From assembly GCA_027324025.1 (NCBI GenBank), contig DAHVYW010000084.1:1-35696 (forward strand): a DNA stretch of 35,696 nt, written 5' to 3'. The stretch is from JAJZQD01 sp021847735 (GTDB taxonomy: Bacteria; Bacillota; Thermincolia; Thermincolales; UBA2595). Both the position numbers and the translations under genes were made by a program. The notes under the pieces are model-generated. The model saw only the letters and a program-made list of their open reading frames with translations, did not search any database and was not told the DNA's origin. This document shows, piece by piece, positions 9,180-15,702 of this stretch; positions within the stretch are counted from its first letter, which is position 1, and every line of letters begins with the position of its first letter.

Positions 9180-9235
9180 TAAAATAGAAAAGGAACAAGA
9201 GCAAACAGATATCGATAGCTGTTTTTCTCTGTCCC
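9180..9235 (-). terminator. Intrinsic terminator/expression platform of the glycine riboswitch
   Basis: On the minus strand, GGGACAGAGAAAAACAG (9235-9219) can pair with CTGTTTGCTCTTGTTCC (9208-9192) as 6+4+5 base pairs with a small internal loop and a bulge. It is followed by the U-rich stretch TTTTCTATTTT. The 5' arm includes the CAGAG strand that closes P1 of the second glycine aptamer, so aptamer closing and terminator formation exclude each other. That geometry predicts glycine-induced read-through (an ON switch), as known for gcvT leaders. Confidence 0.75.
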
Positions 9236-9430
9236 TATGACCTGAGAGATTCGCTTACTTCCCAAGCTGTCCCCTTTGGTGTTCTAAGTCTAAGACTTAG
9301 AAGCTCTCCAGAGTCCCGTCAAAGTTATGGTTCTTTTGCCTGAGAGTTTCGATGCCCGTTTAGCTAAACGACCCTCTTTCTCCTTCGGCGCCTTCATAGA
9401 GAAGATCTCTCCCACAACCATCATCCGGAT
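9222..9430 (-). ncRNA. Tandem glycine riboswitch
   Basis: Read on the minus strand, the first aptamer contains GGGAGAG, GGCGCCGAAGGAG and AAACTCTCAGGCAAAAG (about 9425-9320). The second contains ACTCTGGAGAGC, CACCAAAGGGGACAG and TCTCTCAGGTCATAGGG, closing with ACAGAG (about 9313-9226). These are the conserved cores of both halves of the cooperative gcvT-type glycine riboswitch; the second aptamer is slightly degenerate. It lies in the leader of the sigma-54 activator and not before gcv genes or a glycine transporter, which is an unusual target. Confidence 0.93.
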
Positions 9431-9474
9431 TGTTTTCTCTTAAAATTAAAAACCTCGTATCTTTACCTTTTAAT

Positions 9475-9501
9475 ATTATAATACTCTTTATTAATAGTCT
9501 A
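9475..9501 (-). promoter_or_regulatory. Candidate sigma-A promoter of the riboswitch/activator transcript
   Basis: On the minus strand a perfect TATAAT (9480-9475) is preceded by TAGACT (9501-9496), a 4/6 match to TTGACA with a short 15-bp spacer. It lies about 45 bp upstream of the first aptamer, the position expected for a riboswitch promoter. The weak -35 leaves some doubt. The rest of 9502-9670 shows nothing convincing apart from a 34-codon open stretch without ribosome site. Confidence 0.45.
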
Positions 9502-9670
9502 AGTCTTATGCCGCCACCTGCTGTCTTTTGGCTGCTAACGGTTATAAATGGGGTTTAATTGTTTCATGGATAACAGTAAAAATAATACTCTATCCACATT
9601 TAATTCCTTTACCACTGGTATCTTCCAAGCAGCAATGTGGTTACACATTAATTCCAAAAGTTGTGTTTAG

Positions 9671-10522
9671 GAACTCCCTACCCACATTGTAGACCCCAAA
9701 AATCCAGGGGCAGTTGATGAAATCGTACACCTGGGAGACTTTTGGAACGAAGATTTAATGAGGCAAAACCGGGAATCCATTATAAACACCAACCTCCGGG
9801 TCGGTCGTCTGTTTAAGACAGCCTATTTCTGCCTCAAAGAAGCTAAAACCATTCAGGAGGAGTGGGAAAGTTACATCACCGAGGCCACTAACTTTGCTCA
9901 GGTAAACGAAGTGACAACTGCCATAACCGAAGAAATATTCACAAGAGTTACCCCCAATTTCCGAACCGAGGCCAAACCCCGGCATCTTTTTGCCACAGCA
10001 ATAACACCGGACGGTCCGGTTAATTATCTGGACACGATTCTCCAGGATACGGAAATACTATATGTAATCAAAGGTGAACCAGGCTGCGGAAAAACTACCC
10101 TGGCCGGTAAAATTGCCGGGCAGGCCCAAACCCTGGGGTTATATACTGAGGTCTACCATTGCGCTTTTGTGCCGCAAAATGTGGACATTGTCGTCATCCC
10201 ACAGCTTTCTACGGCCGTTGCTAACTTATCCGCTCCCATATCCTTTGACCCCGAATGCTTAGGAAGCCTGAAGTCTTGTAAAGAGATTAACTTATCCTTA
10301 TTTTTCAACCCAACAATTATTTCTGTGTACAGTGACGAAATTAGCAGCTGCCGGGATAGATTCAATGCCGCTTTCAACAGGGCTGTGGATTATTTAAGCC
10401 TCGCCAAGGCGGAGCATGATCTGATGGAATCGTTTTATGTTCCGGCAATGGACTTTACTGCCATCAACGCCAGAAAAGAGGATCTCCTGGCCAGGATAAT
10501 CAAATATGCCGAAGAAAATTAG
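9671..10522 (+). pseudogene. N-terminally truncated two-P-loop ATPase (PRK06851-like)
   Basis: The reading frame is open from 9671, just after an in-frame TAG, to 10522. It contains the family-like segment THIVDPKNPGAVDEIVHLGD before the first ATG at 9758, so homology extends upstream of any start codon. The family is normally about 360-370 residues with two P-loop domains; here the first P-loop domain is absent and only the second remains (GEPGCGKTTL, about residue 110 from the ATG). No clear ribosome site precedes the ATG. I therefore read it as a 5'-truncated remnant, although a 254-residue product from 9758 could still be made. It is one of the few plus-strand genes and its function is unknown. 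Confidence 0.7.
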
Positions 10523-10548
10523 GGTGCCAGGCTAAGAGGTTATTAATT

Positions 10549-11136
10549 TCACCCATTATCGGAAAGATCAAAAGCCGTGATAATTGCTTCCGCAATGTTT
10601 TTCATGGAAGTCCTTTTTTTCATGCTCTGCTGCTGAATCCTTTTGAAGGCCTCTTCTTCTGTCAACTTTTGGGCCTTCATAAGAATACCTTTGGCTTTTT
10701 CAACAATTTTCCTGGTCTCCAGGTCGCTCCTGAGTCGGTGCACTTCCCCTTCAAGGCCTGCCATCTTGCAGAAAACTGCATTTGTATATTCTAAAATCGA
10801 AACCAGGTGAAATTGGTCAAAAGGCTTTACCAAAACAGGAACAGACCACCGATCCCCTGCCCCGTAAACAAGGTCTTTCTCTCCGTAGTCGACCATCAAA
10901 ACCAAGGCGGCGAGCCTACTCTCTTCGATAATCTTTGCAAGTTCCAGCCCGTTAAGCACCGGTAGGCTTGCTGAAGCTAAAACCATTTCAGGCTGTAGGC
11001 CGTGGATCAGCTTAATGGCCGACATGCCGTCTGCGGCTTCACCAACGACGAGATAACCGGCCTGAGTTAACATTTCTTTTAAATTTTTCCGGAATGCGGC
11101 ATCCCGCTCAGCCACTACAATTCGCATTCTTTCCAC
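10549..11136 (-). CDS. ANTAR-domain response regulator with degenerate receiver
   Basis: 195 residues: a receiver-like domain (1-120), a coiled linker and a C-terminal ANTAR RNA-binding helical domain (about 135-190, with the conserved RKIVEKAKGILMK start). ANTAR proteins act as antiterminators by binding paired hairpins in leader RNAs. The phosphoacceptor position of the receiver is Ser55 (VLASASLP) in place of Asp and the acidic pocket is AERD; the conserved Lys of VKPFD is kept. It probably starts at GTG 11136 or ATG 11127. It is downstream of the glutamate synthase gene, separated by two terminators, so it likely has its own promoter. Probable target: the glutamate synthase leader. Confidence 0.88.
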   Translation of the reverse strand: MERMRIVVAERDAAFRKNLKEMLTQAGYLVVGEAADGMSAIKLIHGLQPEMVLASASLPVLNGLELAKIIEESRLAALVLMVDYGEKDLVYGAGDRWSVPVLVKPFDQFHLVSILEYTNAVFCKMAGLEGEVHRLRSDLETRKIVEKAKGILMKAQKLTEEEAFKRIQQQSMKKRTSMKNIAEAIITAFDLSDNG

Positions 11137-11256
11137 TGTCCCTGGCCCCCATTGGCGTGTTTACAAAGTCAACCGGTATCCATAATAGTTAATTTTACCA
11201 CAATACCCGATAAAATACTAGAAAAGCGCGCTTGTTCAGTTCCTCACACACAAATA

Positions 11257-11279
11257 AAGGACCCTTTTTAGGGTCCTTT
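11257..11279. terminator. Intrinsic terminator (bidirectional)
   Basis: Near-perfect hairpin AAAGGACCC-TTTTT-AGGGTCCTTT. It forms a backup stop downstream of the glutamate synthase gene, before the first ANTAR gene. Confidence 0.7.
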
Positions 11280-11381
11280 GCTTAACCTTAAATTAATAAA
11301 GACTGTTAATTCCTTCAGTAGGTCCACCGTATGGTCGCCGGTAATCTGCTTTCCTTTTTTATCGTATAACAACCTGACCAC
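11268..11381 (-). CDS. Possible 37-residue small protein between two terminators
   Basis: A GTG-initiated frame encodes VVRLLYDKKGKQITGDHTVD and a further 17 residues, ending LRLSKGP inside the 11257-11279 hairpin. The composition looks protein-like, but there is no ribosome site before the GTG and the frame remains open a few codons upstream. It could be a small protein, the tail of a decayed gene, or chance. Confidence 0.25.
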   Translation of the reverse strand: MVRLLYDKKGKQITGDHTVDLLKELTVFINLRLSKGP

Positions 11382-11400
11382 GGGACGGGAAAATTGGCAA

Positions 11401-11427
11401 AAAAAGCACCCCTAACGGGTGCTTTTT
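11401..11427 (-). terminator. Intrinsic terminator of the glutamate synthase gene
   Basis: On the minus strand the hairpin AGCACCCGTTAGGGGTGCT is followed directly by a run of T residues, 7 bp after the stop codon. Confidence 0.85.
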
Positions 11428-11433
11428 ATAGAT

Positions 11434-13011
11434 CTAACCAATAATTCTATCAGCTTCTTCTGCGTCGTGGTCCATGATATACTTTATTCCGGTAACTTCC
11501 GCGCCTTCTTTGGTAAGCGCAAAAATGTCGTCCCTGGTAATGAATTCGAGGCCAAATTTGCGAGCGCCGCACATTAACTGGCGTAATCCCTGGGCCAAGC
11601 GCTCGAAATATGTATACACGCCGATAGCCCCCACCGGCAGTTTGGCAAAGTCTTTGCCGAGCTGCTTCTTAAGTTCGGATGTGTAGATAAAGATTTGCTC
11701 AAGATTGTCACCGTATTTTTTGTACTCGTTGGGAACTTTGCCTGCCTTAATGGCTTCGCCCACATTCTTGCCAACCATAGCGGCAGTAAGCGGAGAGCGG
11801 GCCATACCGATAGCTTTAACATATGGGGCTGACATTGCAATTCCCTTAAACATATGGTCTTCGAGGGTGAATCCCCCGGCAATAGCAACCTTCGGTACAA
11901 ATGCACCTTTGGCAGCAAGCCTGTCAAGATATTTGGTTGTGAGGGCCTGGATATACAGGGTCGGAATACCCCACTCGTTCATCATTCTCCACGGGCTCAT
12001 CCCGGTACCGCCACCTGCGCCGTCAATGGTAAGCAGGTCAATCTTAGCATCTGAAGCAAACTTCACGGCCCTGGCAAGGTCGGCGGCCCTGTAAGCGCCG
12101 GTCTTCAGGAACACGAATTTGGCTCCGGCATTGCGGAGTTCGGCTACTCTGGCGTGGAACCCATCTTCGGTTACCATACCAATGCGGGAATGCCTTTCAA
12201 ATTCGGCAAATGCACCGGCTTTAAAGGATTTTTGTACCTCTTGGTCTTCAGGGTTGGGTAAAACTATGTAACCCCTGCCGTAAAGCTGTTGGGCGCGTTC
12301 AAGGGTGCTGAGTTTTACTTCGCCGCCAATGTCCTTGGCGCCTTGGCCCCACTTAAGTTCGACAATATCTACCCCAAGCTTATCAAGAGCGTATTCCTGA
12401 ACACCCAGCTTTGTGTCTTCAACATTGGCCTGTACTGCAATAAAGCCTTTGCCGTTGGACCAGTCCTGGAAAACCTTGATTCTTTTCTCCAGGTTGGGCG
12501 ACTTTACAACGCGTCCGTTTTTGATTTCTGATTTGGGGTCCATTCCAACCACGTTTTCGCCAATTACAATACCTACACCAGATATAGCCGCACCGGCAGC
12601 CAGGTGGTCCCAATTATCGGCAGCCACGTTGGTTGAACCCATACCTGCAATAACAATAGGTAACCGGAGGGGAATTTCACTGTTTGCACCTGCGGCTGAC
12701 TCGATATTAACTGCGGGGAAGGTAGCCACTTCCGGGTCTGCAGCTACGCCACGGGCGCCTACCGCGGTTCCGGCGATGTTGAAGTGCGAATAGTCGACAG
12801 GGTATTCCTTTTCGGCAGCGGCGGTAATTTTGCCGAAAGGTTGGGGATAAAGAGTCTCTTTCCCCCTGATAGATGATTTCCCGATTTCACAGAGCCCCGG
12901 GCAGCCGTCGAGACAGGTTACACACATCCCGCTAAAGGGGCATTTGCTGTCTCCTGTACGGAGTTTTGTCAGTGTTGCTGCACTGGCATTGATTCCTTTG
13001 CTAAAACTCAT
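11434..13011 (-). CDS. FMN-binding glutamate synthase family protein (GltB synthase domain)
   Basis: 525 residues matching the archaeal-type/stand-alone GltB synthase domain, which makes glutamate from 2-oxoglutarate with ammonia delivered by a separate amidotransferase. The N-terminus has a Cys cluster (C24, C30, C33, C37, C41), probably an Fe-S site. The TIM barrel shows the FMN/substrate segments IVIAGMGSTN, ELKWGQGAKDIGG and TIDGAGGGTGMSP and a late VAIAGGF phosphate-binding segment. The ATG follows GGGAGGAAG. The gene is monocistronic, bounded by a leader terminator and a strong 3' terminator, and flanked by two ANTAR regulators that likely control it. The family also includes members of unclear activity, so true glutamate synthase function is probable, not proven. 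Confidence 0.9.
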   Translation of the reverse strand: MSFSKGINASAATLTKLRTGDSKCPFSGMCVTCLDGCPGLCEIGKSSIRGKETLYPQPFGKITAAAEKEYPVDYSHFNIAGTAVGARGVAADPEVATFPAVNIESAAGANSEIPLRLPIVIAGMGSTNVAADNWDHLAAGAAISGVGIVIGENVVGMDPKSEIKNGRVVKSPNLEKRIKVFQDWSNGKGFIAVQANVEDTKLGVQEYALDKLGVDIVELKWGQGAKDIGGEVKLSTLERAQQLYGRGYIVLPNPEDQEVQKSFKAGAFAEFERHSRIGMVTEDGFHARVAELRNAGAKFVFLKTGAYRAADLARAVKFASDAKIDLLTIDGAGGGTGMSPWRMMNEWGIPTLYIQALTTKYLDRLAAKGAFVPKVAIAGGFTLEDHMFKGIAMSAPYVKAIGMARSPLTAAMVGKNVGEAIKAGKVPNEYKKYGDNLEQIFIYTSELKKQLGKDFAKLPVGAIGVYTYFERLAQGLRQLMCGARKFGLEFITRDDIFALTKEGAEVTGIKYIMDHDAEEADRIIG

Positions 13012-13057
13012 TTTCTTCTTCCTCCCTTTTTGTTTATATGTGGTTTTAAAAGAACAA

Positions 13058-13114
13058 TAAAAAACGACCTCAAAAGCAGGTACAAAACCTGCTTCATAAG
13101 GACGTCATTGCCCT
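13058..13114 (-). promoter_or_regulatory. ANTAR-type antitermination leader: hairpin overlapping a terminator
   Basis: On the minus strand AGGGC-AATGAC-GTCCT (13114-13099) forms a 5-bp stem with a hexaloop carrying A at position 1 and G at position 4, the ANTAR RNA signature. Its 3' arm is also the 5' outer arm of a terminator. In that terminator GACG and TCC pair with GGTCGT, around a perfect 8-bp AAGCAGGT/ACCTGCTT stem, ending at TTTTTT (13064-13059). The two folds are exclusive. A further 8-bp stem CAACTGTT/AACAGTTG (13155-13116) lies just upstream, but its loop is not the canonical hexaloop. Confidence 0.7.
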
Positions 13115-13175
13115 ACAACTGTTGTTGAGAAAGATACCATCGTGTCGAACAGTTGCAATATTCTTTTACAGCAAA

Positions 13176-13204
13176 ATTATATTAGAAAATGTACACATTT
13201 TCAA
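13176..13204 (-). promoter_or_regulatory. Sigma-A promoter of glutamate synthase with embedded palindromic operator
   Basis: On the minus strand TTGAAA (13204-13199) and TATAAT (13181-13176) are separated by exactly 17 bp. The spacer and -35 are overlapped by the perfect palindrome GAAAATGT-GT-ACATTTTC (13202-13185). Transcription would start near 13169, giving a leader of about 157 nt that contains the ANTAR-type structure. Confidence 0.8.
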
Positions 13205-13278
13205 TACTTTCTTATGCAATATATTGTATACAGAAAAATTTTTTAAACAATTATTTTTTGTAGTCCACCTTTCCCCAG

Positions 13279-13857
13279 TCATTTACGTTCCATGGTCGTT
13301 ATTATTTGTTTAGCGATTTTTTGGACAGGCTGGCTGTTGTCCATACTGAGTTTTTGCATGTATTTAAAGGCCTGGGGTTCGGTCATACCCTTGAACTCTA
13401 TTAACAGGCCCTTGGCTTTCTCTATGACTTTGCGGGTTTCCAGGGTCTGTTTCAACTTCCTGTTTTCTTCCTCCAGGCGGCGGAACTTTCTAAACATTGC
13501 TACACACACTTCCACAGCAGGAATGAGGTTGATTTCATCCACCGGTTTGAGGATATAAGAAACCATCCAATGCTCAAGAACCTCTTTTAAATCGTCCTGG
13601 AGGTCTGGTTCAGTAATAATAATAACCGGGGCTAACCGGTGTCCTTCAACAGTTTCGGCAACTTCCAACCCGCTTTTCCCCGGGAGGTCAGCGTTGATAA
13701 TGACAAGGTCGGGCTGGATATTAAAAATTACCTGTAGGGCTTTTCTTCCGTCAGAGGCTTCCCCAACCACCATGTAACCGGCCTTGAGGAGTTTTTCTTT
13801 TATGTATTTTCGAAACAGGGGATCGGGGTCGGCTAGAATTATTCTTATCCCGTACAT
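13279..13857 (-). CDS. ANTAR-domain response regulator, second paralogue, degenerate receiver
   Basis: 192 residues with a receiver-like domain (1-120), an extended charged linker, and ANTAR domain (about 135-188, starting RKVIEKAKGLLIE). The phosphoacceptor position is Asn55 (VIINADLP) instead of Asp; the acidic pocket is ADPD and the Lys of LKPVD is kept. It is paralogous to the 10549-11136 protein. The AGGTGG ribosome site precedes the ATG. It is upstream of and co-oriented with glutamate synthase and is likely its leader-RNA antiterminator. Loss of the Asp suggests control by ligand or partner protein in place of phosphorylation. Confidence 0.9.
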   Translation of the reverse strand: MYGIRIILADPDPLFRKYIKEKLLKAGYMVVGEASDGRKALQVIFNIQPDLVIINADLPGKSGLEVAETVEGHRLAPVIIITEPDLQDDLKEVLEHWMVSYILKPVDEINLIPAVEVCVAMFRKFRRLEEENRKLKQTLETRKVIEKAKGLLIEFKGMTEPQAFKYMQKLSMDNSQPVQKIAKQIITTMERK

Positions 13858-14015
13858 TATTCCACCTCTGGTTGTATGCGTCTGATTGTCCGTTTAGGCA
13901 TATTTATGTATGTAAATTCCAATATATCGGAGTACAGATTATTATATATAATTCGTTATGAATCCCTTTTCTCCTGCCCCTGGGAAGGACTGTTTGTTTA
14001 GGGAAAATAGCCAAG

Positions 14016-14050
14016 AAAAATGCAGAAGGCACGAAACGTCGTGCCTTCTG
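14016..14050 (-). terminator. Intrinsic terminator of the acpS-nnr-CBS-alr operon
   Basis: On the minus strand CAGAAGGCACGA and TCGTGCCTTCTG form a 12-bp stem, followed by CATTTTTCTT. It lies about 37 bp after the alr stop. Confidence 0.85.
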
Positions 14051-14086
14051 GTGCAAAATCGGAAGGTTTGCGCGGCAAACCAACCA

Positions 14087-15226
14087 TTATACATACACGC
14101 GGGGTATCCGGTCACCCAGCATGCACACAATTTCGTAATTAATCGTTCCTATAAGGCCGGCAAGTTCATCAGCAGTGACTTTTTGCCCCCCCTGTTCACC
14201 GATTAGTACCACTTCGTCCCCAACTTTCACATCCGGCACAGCACTTACATCAAGCATGATCTGGTCCATGCAGACAGTACCTATTTGAGGGACCCTTTGT
14301 CCGCGGATAACCGCAGCGGCCTTGTTGGACAGAAGCCTGGTATAGCCGTCCGCATACCCTATGGGAATAGTCGCCACCCTGGTTTCCCTGTTTGTTATGT
14401 AAGTCCTGCCGTAACTGATGCTGGTATCGGTCTGAACGGTTTTAACCTGCGCTGCGAGGGCTTTTAAACTTAATGCCGGTTTTAAATCAACTTTCTCTTT
14501 AAACACCTCGTCAGACGGGTACAAACCGTAAATCGTTATGCCCACCCTCACCATATCCAGGTGTACATCAGGCAGGTCAATTGCCGCCGCGCTGTTAGCC
14601 GCATGTTTTATAGGGATATCAAGCCCCAGGCCTTTTAACTGCGAGAGAATTTCCCTGAATTTTGTGTACTGCCCGTACGTGTATTCCTTGTCCCGGGAAC
14701 CTGCCACCGAAAAGTGGGTAAATATCCCTTCAATTTCAAGATTGGCTAAACCCGCCATCCTGAGAATCTCTTGGGAAGTACTGATATCGGTTAGAAAACC
14801 CAGTCTACCCAGGCCGGTGTCGACTTTAATGTGGATTTTGACCCTCTTTTGAGCCTTTACCGCTGACCTTGAAAGGGCCTCCGCACCGGCAAAATCATAA
14901 ACTGTCTGGGTTAGGTCTAAGTCGACAACATCTACCGCTTGTTCTGCGGGAGTAAAGCCTAAAATCAATATGGGAGCCATGATGCCAGCCTCTCGCAATT
15001 GCCGCCCTTCACCGAGGATTGCCACCCCAAGGTAGTCGGCGCCGTTGGCCAGCACCGTGTTGCTGACAGATACGGCCCCGTGACCGTATGCATTGGCTTT
15101 CACGACAGCCATTACCTTCGCCCCCGGCTTGGTAACCCTTCGCAATTCTTTCATGTTGTGGGCAATGGCGGAAAGGTCAACTTCAGCCCATACCGGCCTG
15201 CCTGTCACTCTGGTGTCCATGTTCAA
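14087..15226 (-). CDS. alr: Alanine racemase
   Basis: 379 residues, normal length. This PLP enzyme interconverts L- and D-alanine for peptidoglycan. The PLP lysine is in VVKANAYGHG (K43), and the second catalytic tyrosine is in the conserved C-terminal half (YGRTYITN region and the CMDQIMLDV segment with its Met-Asp pair). The reading frame opens at TTG 15226, 5 nt after GGAAAGGA; the ATG two codons later (15220) is an equally reasonable start. It is the last gene of a four-gene operon and begins 2 bp after the CBS gene stop. Confidence 0.97.
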   Translation of the reverse strand: MNMDTRVTGRPVWAEVDLSAIAHNMKELRRVTKPGAKVMAVVKANAYGHGAVSVSNTVLANGADYLGVAILGEGRQLREAGIMAPILILGFTPAEQAVDVVDLDLTQTVYDFAGAEALSRSAVKAQKRVKIHIKVDTGLGRLGFLTDISTSQEILRMAGLANLEIEGIFTHFSVAGSRDKEYTYGQYTKFREILSQLKGLGLDIPIKHAANSAAAIDLPDVHLDMVRVGITIYGLYPSDEVFKEKVDLKPALSLKALAAQVKTVQTDTSISYGRTYITNRETRVATIPIGYADGYTRLLSNKAAAVIRGQRVPQIGTVCMDQIMLDVSAVPDVKVGDEVVLIGEQGGQKVTADELAGLIGTINYEIVCMLGDRIPRVYV

Positions 15227-15228
15227 AT

Positions 15229-15681
15229 TTATCCTTTCCTGGCCATTGACCTAATAATGTCCGCCCTGCTGACAATACCCACCAAGCGGTCATCCCTCAC
15301 AACCGGCAGCCGGTTAATGCCGGAATCGGACATAATTGTGGCAATTTCATCAACGGGAGTATCTTCCTCAACAGTCAAAGGGTCTGTTGTCATCATATCC
15401 TCGACCTTAATAGCAACTGATTTTTTCAGTTCCTCCCTAAAATCTTCCGGGTCATCCAGGTAAATAACCCCGCCAAGTATTTGGATATATGAAGGTACGT
15501 GCAGTTTCTGGGTTTTTACCATCAAATCCCCTTCGGTAACTATTCCAACAACTTCATTTTCCCCGTTTACCACCGGGACCCCACTTATTCTGTTGTCAAG
15601 AAGCAGCTTAATCACGTCTTCCACGGTATCTTCCGGGCGTACTGTAAGAACATCAACAGTCATAATATCTTTTGCCAACAT
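15229..15681 (-). CDS. CBS-domain pair protein
   Basis: 150 residues made almost entirely of two CBS motifs (about 1-60 and 90-148), each with the typical MTxxxLTVxxxxTV start and the GIVT/GIVS end. They are joined by a linker that contains a short hydrophobic/acidic segment. Stand-alone CBS proteins bind adenine nucleotides and regulate partners; the partner here is unknown. It is sandwiched between nnrE-nnrD and alr in a tight operon. AGGAGGT precedes the start. Confidence 0.92.
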   Translation of the reverse strand: MLAKDIMTVDVLTVRPEDTVEDVIKLLLDNRISGVPVVNGENEVVGIVTEGDLMVKTQKLHVPSYIQILGGVIYLDDPEDFREELKKSVAIKVEDMMTTDPLTVEEDTPVDEIATIMSDSGINRLPVVRDDRLVGIVSRADIIRSMARKG

Positions 15682-15702
15682 AAAAGTACCTCCTTAATGT
15701 CA

